Source of the DNA: Streptomyces sp. TN58
GTDB lineage: Bacteria > Actinomycetota > Actinomycetes > Streptomycetales > Streptomycetaceae
Reading direction: 5' to 3'
Assembly (NCBI RefSeq): GCF_001941845.1
Contig: NZ_CP018870.1
Span: forward strand, 1,488,001 to 1,552,000
Length of the DNA: 64,000 nucleotides
Below the pieces are notes generated by a model, which was given only the letters and a program-made list of their open reading frames with translations, searched no databases and was not told the DNA's origin. Position numbers and translations under genes: made by a program. Shown here piece after piece: positions 10,769-18,209 of the stretch; positions within the stretch are counted from its first letter, which is position 1; each line of letters starts with the position of its first letter.

Positions 10769-11152
10769 ATGACTGACGCGACGCCCCCCACCTCCACCGA
10801 CACCACCGCCGACCACGCCCCCGACTACGACGCCATGACCCGCGACATCGCGGACGTGCCCGCCGTCGAGGTGATCACCACGGTGGCCGTGCACCTGCTG
10901 AGCGCCGCGGCGGTCAACCTGGGCCTGGACAAGCCGGACTCCGAACACAAGGACCTCGACGAGGCCCGCAAGCTGATCACGGCCCTGGCCGGCCTGGTCA
11001 CCGCGAGCGCCACCGAGATCAGCTCCTTCCACGCCGCCCCGCTGCGCGACGGCCTGAAGTCGCTCCAGCTGGCCTTCCGCGAGGCCTCGATCGTCCCGGA
11101 CGAGCCGGGCCAGGGCCCGGGCGAGAAGTTCACCGGACCCGTCTTCGGCTGA
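10769..11152 (+). CDS. DUF1844 family protein
   Basis: The 127-residue protein matches the DUF1844 pattern: an acidic N-terminus, then D-V-P-A-V-E-V-I-T-T-V-A-V-H-L-L-S-A-A-A-V-N-L-G and a D-L-D-E-A-R-K-L-I-x-A-L-A-G-L helix. The function is unknown; the family is small, helical and cytoplasmic. The gene is divergent from the infC operon. The ATG at 10769 was chosen over an in-frame GTG three codons upstream. There is no clear ribosome-binding site, and a TATCGT box ends 7 bases before the ATG, so the transcript may be leaderless. Confidence 0.82.
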   Translation: MTDATPPTSTDTTADHAPDYDAMTRDIADVPAVEVITTVAVHLLSAAAVNLGLDKPDSEHKDLDEARKLITALAGLVTASATEISSFHAAPLRDGLKSLQLAFREASIVPDEPGQGPGEKFTGPVFG

Positions 11153-11166
11153 TCCCGCCGGGGAAC

Positions 11167-11222
11167 ACGACGCGGGAGGGGCGGGCCGTGACAGTCGTCA
11201 CGGCCCGCCCCTCCCGCGTCGT
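11167..11222. terminator. Bidirectional terminator, 26-bp perfect stem
   Basis: Two 26-base arms (ACGACGCGGGAGGG... and its exact complement) flank a 4-base loop. The element sits between the convergent DUF1844 and SseB-like genes and ends one base before the SseB-like stop codon, so it can serve both transcripts. Confidence 0.85.
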
Positions 11223-11963
11223 TCAGCGGGTGAAGAGCGGCTCGCCGGGCGGAACCGGGGCGTCCGGCGGCAGCAGCGCCAGGTTCAGTCCGCGTACCAG
11301 GCGGGCCCGCAGGGTGGTGTCCGCCGCCAGGGCCTCGGCGACCCGGCGGGCCGCGGCCGGGGCCTCGGCGTCCGGGGCCGGCACGATCGCGAGGATCCCG
11401 TCGGCCTCCGCCCCGCCCGGGCCCAGGTGGGCCCGGAGCACGGCGGGCTCGGCGGCCACGACCGCCCGTACGGCCTCCCGTACGGCGGGGTCGGCCAGCG
11501 GGTCCGTGTCCGTGCGGCCCTCGGCGAGCGCGAGCAGCGCCCGGCCGGTCAGCTGGTAGGCGACCGGGCCGGCCAGGTCCAGCACCACCGTGTCCGCCTT
11601 CTCGTGCGCGGCGGCGGCGAGGGCCTGGTGCAGCGGTACGGCCACCGGGCGGGCGGCCGGGTCCCAGAGCGCGAGCGAGGCGATCGAGGTGAAGGCGGGC
11701 AGGGCCCGCCGGTCTCCCGCCCGCAGGGTGGGGACGGCCATGTCGCTGGTCTTCTCCCGCTTGAGGCCGGTCTCGGGGTCGGTCTCCACCTCGCCGAGCA
11801 TCGCGACCACCGGGACCAGCAGCCGGGCGCCCTTGAGCGCCGCCAGCACCCGCGGCTCCTGCGTGCGGTCCTCGGCCCACGCGGCGAGGGCCGCGGTCAG
11901 CTCGGGATCGGCGGAGCCGTCGTCGTCGGAGAACCCGGGGTCGGGAATGTTCTTGTTCGCCAT
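11223..11963 (-). CDS. SseB-like protein
   Basis: This approximately 246-residue protein has the SseB N-terminal-domain pattern: an initial helix L-T-A-A-L-A-A-W, then V-L-A-A-L-K-G-A-R-L-L-V-P-V-V-A, a T-S-D-M-A-V-P-T-L strand, L-P-A-F-T-S-I-A-S-L-A-L-W-D, and A-D-T-V-V-L-D-L-A-G-P-V-A-Y. Its biochemical role is not established. Two starts are possible: ATG at 11963 or GTG three codons upstream at 11972. Neither has a Shine-Dalgarno sequence, and a TAGGGT box about 9 bases before the GTG suggests a leaderless transcript. It follows a mycosin gene on the same strand only 22 bases away. Confidence 0.78.
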   Translation of the reverse strand: MANKNIPDPGFSDDDGSADPELTAALAAWAEDRTQEPRVLAALKGARLLVPVVAMLGEVETDPETGLKREKTSDMAVPTLRAGDRRALPAFTSIASLALWDPAARPVAVPLHQALAAAAHEKADTVVLDLAGPVAYQLTGRALLALAEGRTDTDPLADPAVREAVRAVVAAEPAVLRAHLGPGGAEADGILAIVPAPDAEAPAAARRVAEALAADTTLRARLVRGLNLALLPPDAPVPPGEPLFTR

Positions 11964-11984
11964 GTTCGCCACAGTTACCCGACC

Positions 11985-13229
11985 CTACTGTGCCGGGTAC
12001 GGGTCGCGGTCCCGGGGACCCCGGCGCGGGCGCCGGGCCAGTACGGCGGCCAGGACGAGCAGCGCCGCCCCGGCCACCGCGGCCGCCGGGGCACGGAGCC
12101 GGTCCCCCCGCTCGGGCGGGCGGGCCGGCTCGGGGCCCGGGCCGAAGTACCGGCTCGCGGCCGCGGCCGGCGCGGGCACCGCCGCCTCCGCCCGCATCGT
12201 CCCCGCGACCTGGAGGGCTGCGGCGGGGTCGACCGTTCCGTGTCCGCGGGCGTCGTCGCGACCGCCGGCCGGGGAGTCGGAGGCGGTGTCCTCCAGCAGC
12301 TTCTTGATCTGGGCCGGGGAGAGGTCGGGGTGCGCGGCCTTGACGAGGGCCGCCGCGCCGGAGACGAAGGCCGCGGCGGCGCTGGTGCCCCAGCCCTCGT
12401 AGTAGGAGCGGTCGGGGTCGGCGATGACGACGTCGACGCCTGGGGCGCTCACGGTCGCGTACCAGTTGCGGGTGGAGAACTTGGCCTTCCTGCCGCGGCG
12501 GTCGACGGCGGTCACGGCGATGACCCCCGGGTAGGCGGCCGGGTAGGAGACGCGGTCGCCGGTCTCGCCGCCGTTGCCCGCGGAGGCGACGACGACCACG
12601 CCCTTGGCGAGGGCGTACTGGACGGCCTCGTCCTCGTCCGCCTCGTGGTGGGCGGAGTCGCTGTCGTCGCCGAGGGACAGGTTGATCACGTCGGCGCCGT
12701 GGTCCGTCGCCCAGCGGATGCCCTCGGCCAGGGCGCCGCCCTTGCTCTCGCGGGCCTTGGCCCGGCCCGGGTCGCCCTCTTCGAGGATCACCCGCACCGG
12801 CAGGATCCGTGCCTGCGGGGCGATGCCGAGCACGCCCTGGCCGCGGCTCGGGCCGTGGCCGTGCCCGGCGATGATGCTCGCCATGGCGGTCCCGTGGCGG
12901 GCCCAGGCGCGGTCGCCGGGGCCTGCGCCCGTGCCGATGAGGTCGGTGCCGGCGAGGACCTGCCCGGACAGGTCCGGGTGGGACTCGTCGACGCCGGTGT
13001 CGAGGACGGCGACGGTCACGCCGTCACCGCGGGTGGTGCCCCAGGCCTCCTCGGCGCGCAGGGCCAGGAGTCCCCACTGGCGGTCGCGGATGGTGTCGGC
13101 GGCGGCCGGGGTGGCGGTGGCCGTGACCGTGGCGGCGAGCAGGGCGGTGGCCGAGAGGACGGCTGCGGAGCGGAAGGTTCGCCGGCCGGTGTGGATGCGG
13201 GTGCGGGCTTCGACTCGGGCGGAGGTCAT
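11985..13229 (-). CDS. Membrane-anchored subtilisin-like protease (mycosin, type VII secretion-associated family)
   Basis: The 414-residue protein has a signal sequence (about 18-44). Its S8 protease domain carries the triad Asp77 (V-L-D-T-G-V), His112 (R-H-G-T-A-M-A) and Ser283 (G-T-S-A-A-A-A-F-V-S-G). A Pro/Ala-rich linker and a C-terminal transmembrane helix (about 378-396) with an Arg-rich tail follow. This is the architecture of MycP proteases, which work outside the membrane in ESX secretion. No ESX genes (EccC, WXG100) are nearby, so the substrate is open. The start codon overlaps the stop of the upstream gene as ATGA, implying translational coupling. A longer frame was rejected because it only reads through that upstream gene. 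Confidence 0.88.
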   Translation of the reverse strand: MTSARVEARTRIHTGRRTFRSAAVLSATALLAATVTATATPAAADTIRDRQWGLLALRAEEAWGTTRGDGVTVAVLDTGVDESHPDLSGQVLAGTDLIGTGAGPGDRAWARHGTAMASIIAGHGHGPSRGQGVLGIAPQARILPVRVILEEGDPGRAKARESKGGALAEGIRWATDHGADVINLSLGDDSDSAHHEADEDEAVQYALAKGVVVVASAGNGGETGDRVSYPAAYPGVIAVTAVDRRGRKAKFSTRNWYATVSAPGVDVVIADPDRSYYEGWGTSAAAAFVSGAAALVKAAHPDLSPAQIKKLLEDTASDSPAGGRDDARGHGTVDPAAALQVAGTMRAEAAVPAPAAAASRYFGPGPEPARPPERGDRLRAPAAAVAGAALLVLAAVLARRPRRGPRDRDPYPAQ

Positions 13230-14071
13230 CGTGCGGCCTTCGGAGCGGGTGTGGCTGGTGCGGTGCCTGGGGTCGTCGCCGGGGCCGCGGGTGCGGGTGT
13301 GGGTGCGGCGAGGGCCGCGAGGCCGTCCCCGAGGCGGTCGGCGAGACCCTTGGCCTCGTGGCCGAGGCCTGCCCGGGCGGCGGCTTCCGTGGCGTCCTTC
13401 TTCACCAGCTCCTCGGCCGGGCGCGGGGCGTCCTGCGGGCGGCCGTCGGCGAAGGCGGAGACGGCGTAGACGACGGCGGGTGCCTCGGTACGCACCGAAG
13501 CGGCCCAGGCGGCGCGGCGGTCGTCGGGGAACCCGTAGGCGGGCGGGGCGGTGAGCCGGCCGCCGAGCGAGCGCATGGCGGGCTCGTCGGCGGGGGTGAA
13601 GACCATGCCGACGGCGATCAGGGAGCTGCGGGTGGCGTCGGTGTAGGTGGCGCGGAGTACGCGGGTGCAGCCGGTGGGGGCCAGCAGTGCCTGCCAGTCG
13701 GCGGCAAGGGCGGCCGGGCAGTCGGCGTCGGGGGCGAGCGCGATGCGGGTCCACGTGCGGTCGGCGCCGCCGGGGCCGGCCGAGGGGCCGGTGAGGACGG
13801 GCGGGAACAGGCTGTCCACGGGGGCGGCGCGCCACAGCGAGCCTGCCTTGCGGTAGGCGGCGTCGGCGGGCAGGGCGCGGTTCGCGGCGCGGTGCTCGAC
13901 CCAGGTGGTGACGGCGGCTCCGCCGACGAGGCCGCCGCCGAGGACGAGGCAGAGCGCGGCCGCCGCGACACGGGCGGGGTGGCGGCGGGGCGGGGCGTGT
14001 GCGGGCTGGGGCGGCGGGGACCAGGGGTCGGGCTCACCCGGGATCGTGGTCCGCGGTGTCGTCGTGGTCAT
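13226..14071 (-). CDS. Membrane-anchored protein of unknown function, mycosin partner
   Basis: I do not recognise a named family. The 281-residue product has a Pro/Arg-rich cytoplasmic N-terminus (1-33) and one transmembrane helix (about 34-56: A-A-A-L-C-L-V-L-G-G-G-L-V-G-G-A-A-V). An extracytoplasmic domain with a paired D-C-P and G-C-T-R cysteine motif and a Pro/Ala/Thr-rich C-terminal tail follow. Because it overlaps the mycosin start by 4 bases and faces the same compartment, it is probably a functional partner or regulator of that protease. The ATG at 14071 follows a weak GGAG; a longer frame to 14308 is Pro/His-rich and judged non-coding. Confidence 0.72.
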   Translation of the reverse strand: MTTTTPRTTIPGEPDPWSPPPQPAHAPPRRHPARVAAAALCLVLGGGLVGGAAVTTWVEHRAANRALPADAAYRKAGSLWRAAPVDSLFPPVLTGPSAGPGGADRTWTRIALAPDADCPAALAADWQALLAPTGCTRVLRATYTDATRSSLIAVGMVFTPADEPAMRSLGGRLTAPPAYGFPDDRRAAWAASVRTEAPAVVYAVSAFADGRPQDAPRPAEELVKKDATEAAARAGLGHEAKGLADRLGDGLAALAAPTPAPAAPATTPGTAPATPAPKAAR

Positions 14072-14424
14072 CCGGCGGCTCCGCCCCCCGTTCCGTACGG
14101 CTGCCTGTCCGTACTCTACGGGGTTCGCGGATGCGGACCGGCCGGGCGGGGGCGCCCGGCCGGCCGGGGTGGGGTGGTGGTGCGCTGCCGGCGCGGGGCG
14201 GTGGTGCGCTGCCGGCGCGGGGCGGGGTGGAGTGGGGTGGGACGCGGGGGCGGCGGTGGAGAGCGGGCCGGGGGCAGGGCCGGGGCGGGATGTCGTCCGG
14301 GACTGCATGATTTATGGCGCCTGAGGCGGCCATACCCCTACGGGCACCTGCCGCGCCACAAATCACGTTTCACGTCCCGGCCAACACCCCGCCCCGTCCC
14401 CACCCCCGTCCAGCAGATCCAGCC

Positions 14425-14700
14425 TCACCGACCCCCATCCAGCCCCGCCGAGCGGGGGTTGACCCGCACCCGACCCTGCGGCCGGAGGCCGAACCCCATC
14501 CAGCCCCGCCGGCGATTGAGGCGCCGGGTTTGGGGCGGAGCCCCTGGGGGTGGCCCGCACCCGACCCTGCGGCCGGGGGCCGACCCCCATCCAGCCCCGC
14601 CGGCGATTGAGGCGCGGGGTCCGGGGCGGAGCCCCGGGGGTGGCCCGCAGCCGACTGCTTCGGCTGGGGTCGGGGCGGAGCCCCGGGGGATTGGGGCGGG
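14425..14700. repeat. Tandem GC-rich intergenic repeat (about 90-bp unit, 2.5 copies)
   Basis: A unit beginning CATCCAGCCCCGCCGG and running through a GGGGCGGAGCCCC hairpin to CCCGACCCTGCGGCC recurs. Full copies start near 14498 and 14588, and a truncated one starts near 14438. The core CAGCCCCGCCGGCG(A/T)TTG also appears near 26029, 26313, 26648, 30122 and 30241. It fills the space between two divergent gene groups and holds no gene. Confidence 0.75.
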
Positions 14701-14740
14701 GGCCTACCCACCGGTACAGACCTCTGGCAAGCTGCCGCCC

Positions 14741-15943
14741 ATGAACTCCGCCGCCGCCGACCGCGCCCGGTACGACCGGGCGACCGCCCACCTGGACGCG
14801 CCGCTGGCCATCGTGGATCTCGCGGCCTTCGACGCCAACGCCGACGATCTCGTGCGCCGGGCCGGCGGCAAGCCGGTGCGGGTGGCCAGCAAGTCGGTCC
14901 GGTGCCGGGCCCTGCTCGAACGGGTGCTGGCCCGGCCCGGGTTCGCCGGGATCATGTCGTACACGCTCGCCGAGTCGCTCTGGCTGGCGCGCTCCGGGTT
15001 CGAGGACGTGCTCCTCGCGTATCCGTCCGCGGACCGGGCCGGTTTCGGCGAGCTGGCGAACGACGCCAAGCTGGCCGCCGCCGTGACCGTGATGGTGGAC
15101 GATCCCGCGCAGCTGGAGCTGATCGACGGGGCCCGTGACGGCGGTGGCGAGGAGATACGGGTCTGCCTGGAGCTGGACACCTCCCTGCGGTTGCTCGGCG
15201 GCCGGATCCGGGTGGGGGCGCGCCGCTCGCCGCTGCGCGAGCCCGCGGAGCTGGCCGCGCTGGCCCGTGCGGTCGCCGCCCGGCCCGGGTTCCGGGTGGT
15301 GGGGCTGATGGCGTACGAGGGGCACGTCGCCGGGGTCGGGGACGCGCTGGCGGGGCGCCCGCTGCGGTCCCGGGCCATCCGGCTGATGCAGGGGGCGGCG
15401 CGCCGGGAGCTCGCGGCGCGGCGGGCCGAGGTGGTGGCGGCCGTGCGGGCCGTGGTGCCGGATCTGGAGTTCGTCAACGGCGGCGGTACGGGCAGCGTGC
15501 AGCAGACCGCGGCCGAGGACGCGGTGACGGAGATCGCCGCCGGGTCGGGTCTGTACGTACCGCGGCTGTTCGACAACTACACCTCGTTCCGCGGGCGTCC
15601 GGCGGCGCTGTTCGCGCAGCCCGTGGTGCGCAGGCCCGGGGTGGGTGTGGTGACGGTGCTGGGCGGTGGCTATCCGGCCTCCGGGGCGGCCGGTTCGGAC
15701 CGGCTGCCGGTCCCGTACCTGCCGCAGGGGCTGGGCTACGACCCGCAGGAGGGGGCGGGCGAGGTGCAGACGCCGCTGCTGGGGAGTCCGGCCGACGACC
15801 TGCTGATCGGCGACCGGGTCTGGTTCCGTCACGCGAAGGCGGGCGAGCTGTGCGAGCGGTTCGACACCCTGCACCTCGTGGAGGGGGATCGGGTCGCGGA
15901 CAGCGTGCCGACCTACCGGGGCGAGGGGCGCACCTTCCTCTGA
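14741..15943 (+). CDS. PLP-dependent amino acid deaminase/aldolase (alanine racemase-like fold)
   Basis: This 400-residue enzyme has the N-terminal alanine racemase-like barrel: D-A-P-L-A-I-V-D-L-A-A-F-D-A-N. A likely PLP lysine sits in V-R-V-A-S-K-S-V-R-C, and G-L-M-A-Y-E-G-H-V-A-G and V-N-G-G-G-T-G-S follow. The C-terminal domain ends with the metal/PLP-type H-A-K-A-G-E-L-C-E-R-F motif typical of D-threonine aldolase-like proteins. Such enzymes cleave or deaminate D- or hydroxy-amino acids; the substrate is not evident. The ATG at 14741 lacks a strong ribosome site. It is convergent with the SDR gene, and the pair is separated by a hairpin at 15967-15992. Confidence 0.78.
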   Translation: MNSAAADRARYDRATAHLDAPLAIVDLAAFDANADDLVRRAGGKPVRVASKSVRCRALLERVLARPGFAGIMSYTLAESLWLARSGFEDVLLAYPSADRAGFGELANDAKLAAAVTVMVDDPAQLELIDGARDGGGEEIRVCLELDTSLRLLGGRIRVGARRSPLREPAELAALARAVAARPGFRVVGLMAYEGHVAGVGDALAGRPLRSRAIRLMQGAARRELAARRAEVVAAVRAVVPDLEFVNGGGTGSVQQTAAEDAVTEIAAGSGLYVPRLFDNYTSFRGRPAALFAQPVVRRPGVGVVTVLGGGYPASGAAGSDRLPVPYLPQGLGYDPQEGAGEVQTPLLGSPADDLLIGDRVWFRHAKAGELCERFDTLHLVEGDRVADSVPTYRGEGRTFL

Positions 15944-15966
15944 GGTCCGCGCCGGTGTACCGGGGC

Positions 15967-15992
15967 GGCCGGGCGTCGTGCGGCGCCCGGCC
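15967..15992. terminator. Hairpin between convergent genes
   Basis: GGCCGGGCG and CGCCCGGCC pair around an 8-base loop. It lies after the stops of both the aldolase-like gene (plus strand) and the SDR gene (minus strand), so it may terminate both. Confidence 0.6.
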
Positions 15993-16000
15993 GGCCGTGG

Positions 16001-16786
16001 CTACAGCGGGGTGACGTACGCGCCCGCGATGCCGCCGTCGACGAGGAAGTCGGTGGCGTTGACAAAGGACGAGTCGTCGCTGGCGAGGAAGGCCACGGCG
16101 GCGGCGATCTCGGTGGGCTCCGCGAAGCGTCCGAGCGGGATGTGGACGAGCCGGCGGGCGGCGCGTTCGGGGTCCTTGGCGAAGAGCTCCTGGAGCAGGG
16201 GGGTGTTGACGGGCCCGGGGCACAGGGCGTTGACGCGGATGCCTTCGCGGGCGAACTGGACGCCGAGTTCGCGGGACATGGCGAGGACGCCGCCCTTGGA
16301 GGCGGTGTAGGAGATCTGGGATGTGGCGGCGCCCATGACGGCGACGAAGGAAGCGGTGTTGATGATGGAGCCGCGGCCCTGGCGCTGCATGTAGGGCAGG
16401 GCGGCCTTGCAGCAGAGGTAGACGGAGGTGAGGTTGACGTCCTGGACGCGGCGCCAGGCGTCGAGCTCGGTGGTGAGGATGGAGTCGTCGTCCGGAGGCG
16501 AGATGCCGGCGTTGTTGAAGGCGATGTCGACGGAGCCGTAGGTGTCGAAGGCGGTCTTGAAGAGGGCGTCGACGTCTTCCTTGTCGGTGACGTCGACCTT
16601 GACGAAGAGGCCTGCGACCTCTTCGGCGGCGGCCTTGCCGGCGGTTTCGTCGATGTCCGCGCAGACGACGTTGGCGCCTTCGGACGCGAGGCGGCGGGCG
16701 GTGGCGAGGCCGATGCCGCTGCCGGCTCCGGTGATGACGGCGGTACGGCCGACGAGGCGGCGGCAGATGATCTCTTCGTTGGACAT
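16001..16786 (-). CDS. SDR-family NAD(P)-dependent dehydrogenase
   Basis: The 261-residue classical SDR has the nucleotide motif T-G-A-G-S-G-I-G (about 19-26), N-N-A-G, the catalytic Y-T-A-S-K and a C-terminal D-G-G-I-A-G. An acidic A-D-I-D-E follows the second strand, which favours NAD. It is the third gene of a minus-strand set after the GS-like ligase and the aldehyde dehydrogenase. By position it could oxidise the hydroxyl of gamma-glutamylethanolamide to an aldehyde for the neighbouring enzyme; that is inference. Named 3-oxoacyl-ACP reductases look similar, but the context does not suggest lipid synthesis. A 6-base gap separates it from the upstream gene. Confidence 0.85.
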   Translation of the reverse strand: MSNEEIICRRLVGRTAVITGAGSGIGLATARRLASEGANVVCADIDETAGKAAAEEVAGLFVKVDVTDKEDVDALFKTAFDTYGSVDIAFNNAGISPPDDDSILTTELDAWRRVQDVNLTSVYLCCKAALPYMQRQGRGSIINTASFVAVMGAATSQISYTASKGGVLAMSRELGVQFAREGIRVNALCPGPVNTPLLQELFAKDPERAARRLVHIPLGRFAEPTEIAAAVAFLASDDSSFVNATDFLVDGGIAGAYVTPL

Positions 16787-16792
16787 GGGTTC

Positions 16793-18172
16793 TCAGGCCT
16801 CCGTGCTGATGAAGACGTTCTTGGTCTCGGTGAAAGCGGTGAGGGCGTCGGGTCCGAGCTCGCGGCCAAGTCCGGACTGCTTGTAGCCGCCGAAGGGGGT
16901 CCAGTAGCGGACGCTGCTGTGGGAGTTGACGGACAGGTTGCCGGCGGCGACGGCGCGCGAGACGCGCAGCGCGCGGCCGATGTCGCGGGTCCACAGGGAG
17001 CCGGAGAGGCCGTATTCGGTGGCGTTGGCCAGGCGTACGGCGTCCTCCTCGTCCTCGAAGGGCAGGACGACGGCGACGGGTCCGAAGATTTCTTCGGCGG
17101 CGACGGGCGCGGTGGGGGCGACACCGGTGACGAGGGTCGGCGGGTACCAGAAGCCGGGGCCTTCGGGGGCGGTGCCGCGGACGGTGGTGAGGTCGTCGGT
17201 GACGAAGGACCGTACGCGGTCCAGCTGGGTCCGGGAGATCAACGGGCCCACTTGTGTCTTCTCGTCGAGCGGGTCGCCGACGGTGACGGCCGCGATGCCG
17301 GGGGCGAGGAGGTCGAGGAAGCGGTCGTAGGCGGAGCGCTGTACGAGGATGCGGGTGCGGGCGCAGCAGTCCTGGCCGGTGTTGTCGAGGAAGGCCATGG
17401 GGGCGGCGGCCGCGGCGGCTTCCAGGTCGGCGTCGGCGAAGACGATGTTGGGGCTCTTGCCGCCGAGTTCGAGGGTGACGCGCTTCACCCGGTCGGCGCA
17501 CTTGGCCATGATCTGCTTGCCGACGCGGGTGGAGCCGGTGAAGACGATCTTCGCGACGCCGGGGTGTTCGACGAGTGCGTCGCCGGCGGTGTCGCCGTGT
17601 CCGGGGAGCACCTGGAAGAGGTGCTCGGGGATCCCGGCTTCGAGGGCGAGTTCGGCGAGGCGCAGTGCGGTGAGGGGGGTGGTCTCGGCGGGTTTGAGGA
17701 TGACGGCGTTGCCGGCGGCGAGGGCCGGGGCGAGGCCCCAGGCGGCGATCGGCATGGGGAAGTTCCAGGGGGCGATCACGCCGATGACGCCGAGGGGTTC
17801 GAGGAAGGTGACGTCGATGCCGCCGGCGACGGGGATCTGGCGGCCGTTGAGCCGTTCCACTCCCCCGGCGGCGAAGTCGAGGAGGTCGCGTACGTTGCCG
17901 GCTTCCCATCGGGCGTTGCCGATGGTGTGGCCGGCTTCGCGGACCTCCAGCAGGGCCAGTTCCTCGATGTGCCCGTCGACGACCGCGGCGAAGCGGCGCA
18001 GCAGGCGGGCGCGGTCGGCGGGGGCGGCCGCCGCCCAGGCGCGCTGGGCCGCGGCGGCCCGGGCGACGGCGGCGTCGACGTCGTCCCGTGTGGCGGCCGG
18101 GACGACGGCGACGAGTTCCTCGGTGGCCGGGTTGAGTACGCGTAGAGGGGAAGGGGCCGGCGCATCGGACAC
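16793..18172 (-). CDS. Aldehyde dehydrogenase family protein
   Basis: The 459-residue enzyme has the NAD-binding P-W-N-F-P (about 135), K-P-A-E (about 160), F-T-G-S-T-x-V-G, the catalytic base Glu235 in L-E-L-G-G-K-S and the nucleophile Cys269 in N-T-G-Q-D-C-C. Later come E-E-I-F-G-P-V and P-F-G-G-Y-K-Q-S-G. It oxidises an aldehyde to an acid with NAD(P). Sitting between the ligase and SDR genes, it probably handles a gamma-glutamylated aldehyde (compare PuuC in polyamine catabolism). The GTG at 18172 is preferred because GTGAGG lies 6 bases upstream; another GTG exists four codons earlier. Confidence 0.93.
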   Translation of the reverse strand: MSDAPAPSPLRVLNPATEELVAVVPAATRDDVDAAVARAAAAQRAWAAAAPADRARLLRRFAAVVDGHIEELALLEVREAGHTIGNARWEAGNVRDLLDFAAGGVERLNGRQIPVAGGIDVTFLEPLGVIGVIAPWNFPMPIAAWGLAPALAAGNAVILKPAETTPLTALRLAELALEAGIPEHLFQVLPGHGDTAGDALVEHPGVAKIVFTGSTRVGKQIMAKCADRVKRVTLELGGKSPNIVFADADLEAAAAAAPMAFLDNTGQDCCARTRILVQRSAYDRFLDLLAPGIAAVTVGDPLDEKTQVGPLISRTQLDRVRSFVTDDLTTVRGTAPEGPGFWYPPTLVTGVAPTAPVAAEEIFGPVAVVLPFEDEEDAVRLANATEYGLSGSLWTRDIGRALRVSRAVAAGNLSVNSHSSVRYWTPFGGYKQSGLGRELGPDALTAFTETKNVFISTEA

Positions 18173-18209
18173 GTGGTGCCTCACAGTTTCGGTTCGGTGG
18201 CGGGCGGGG

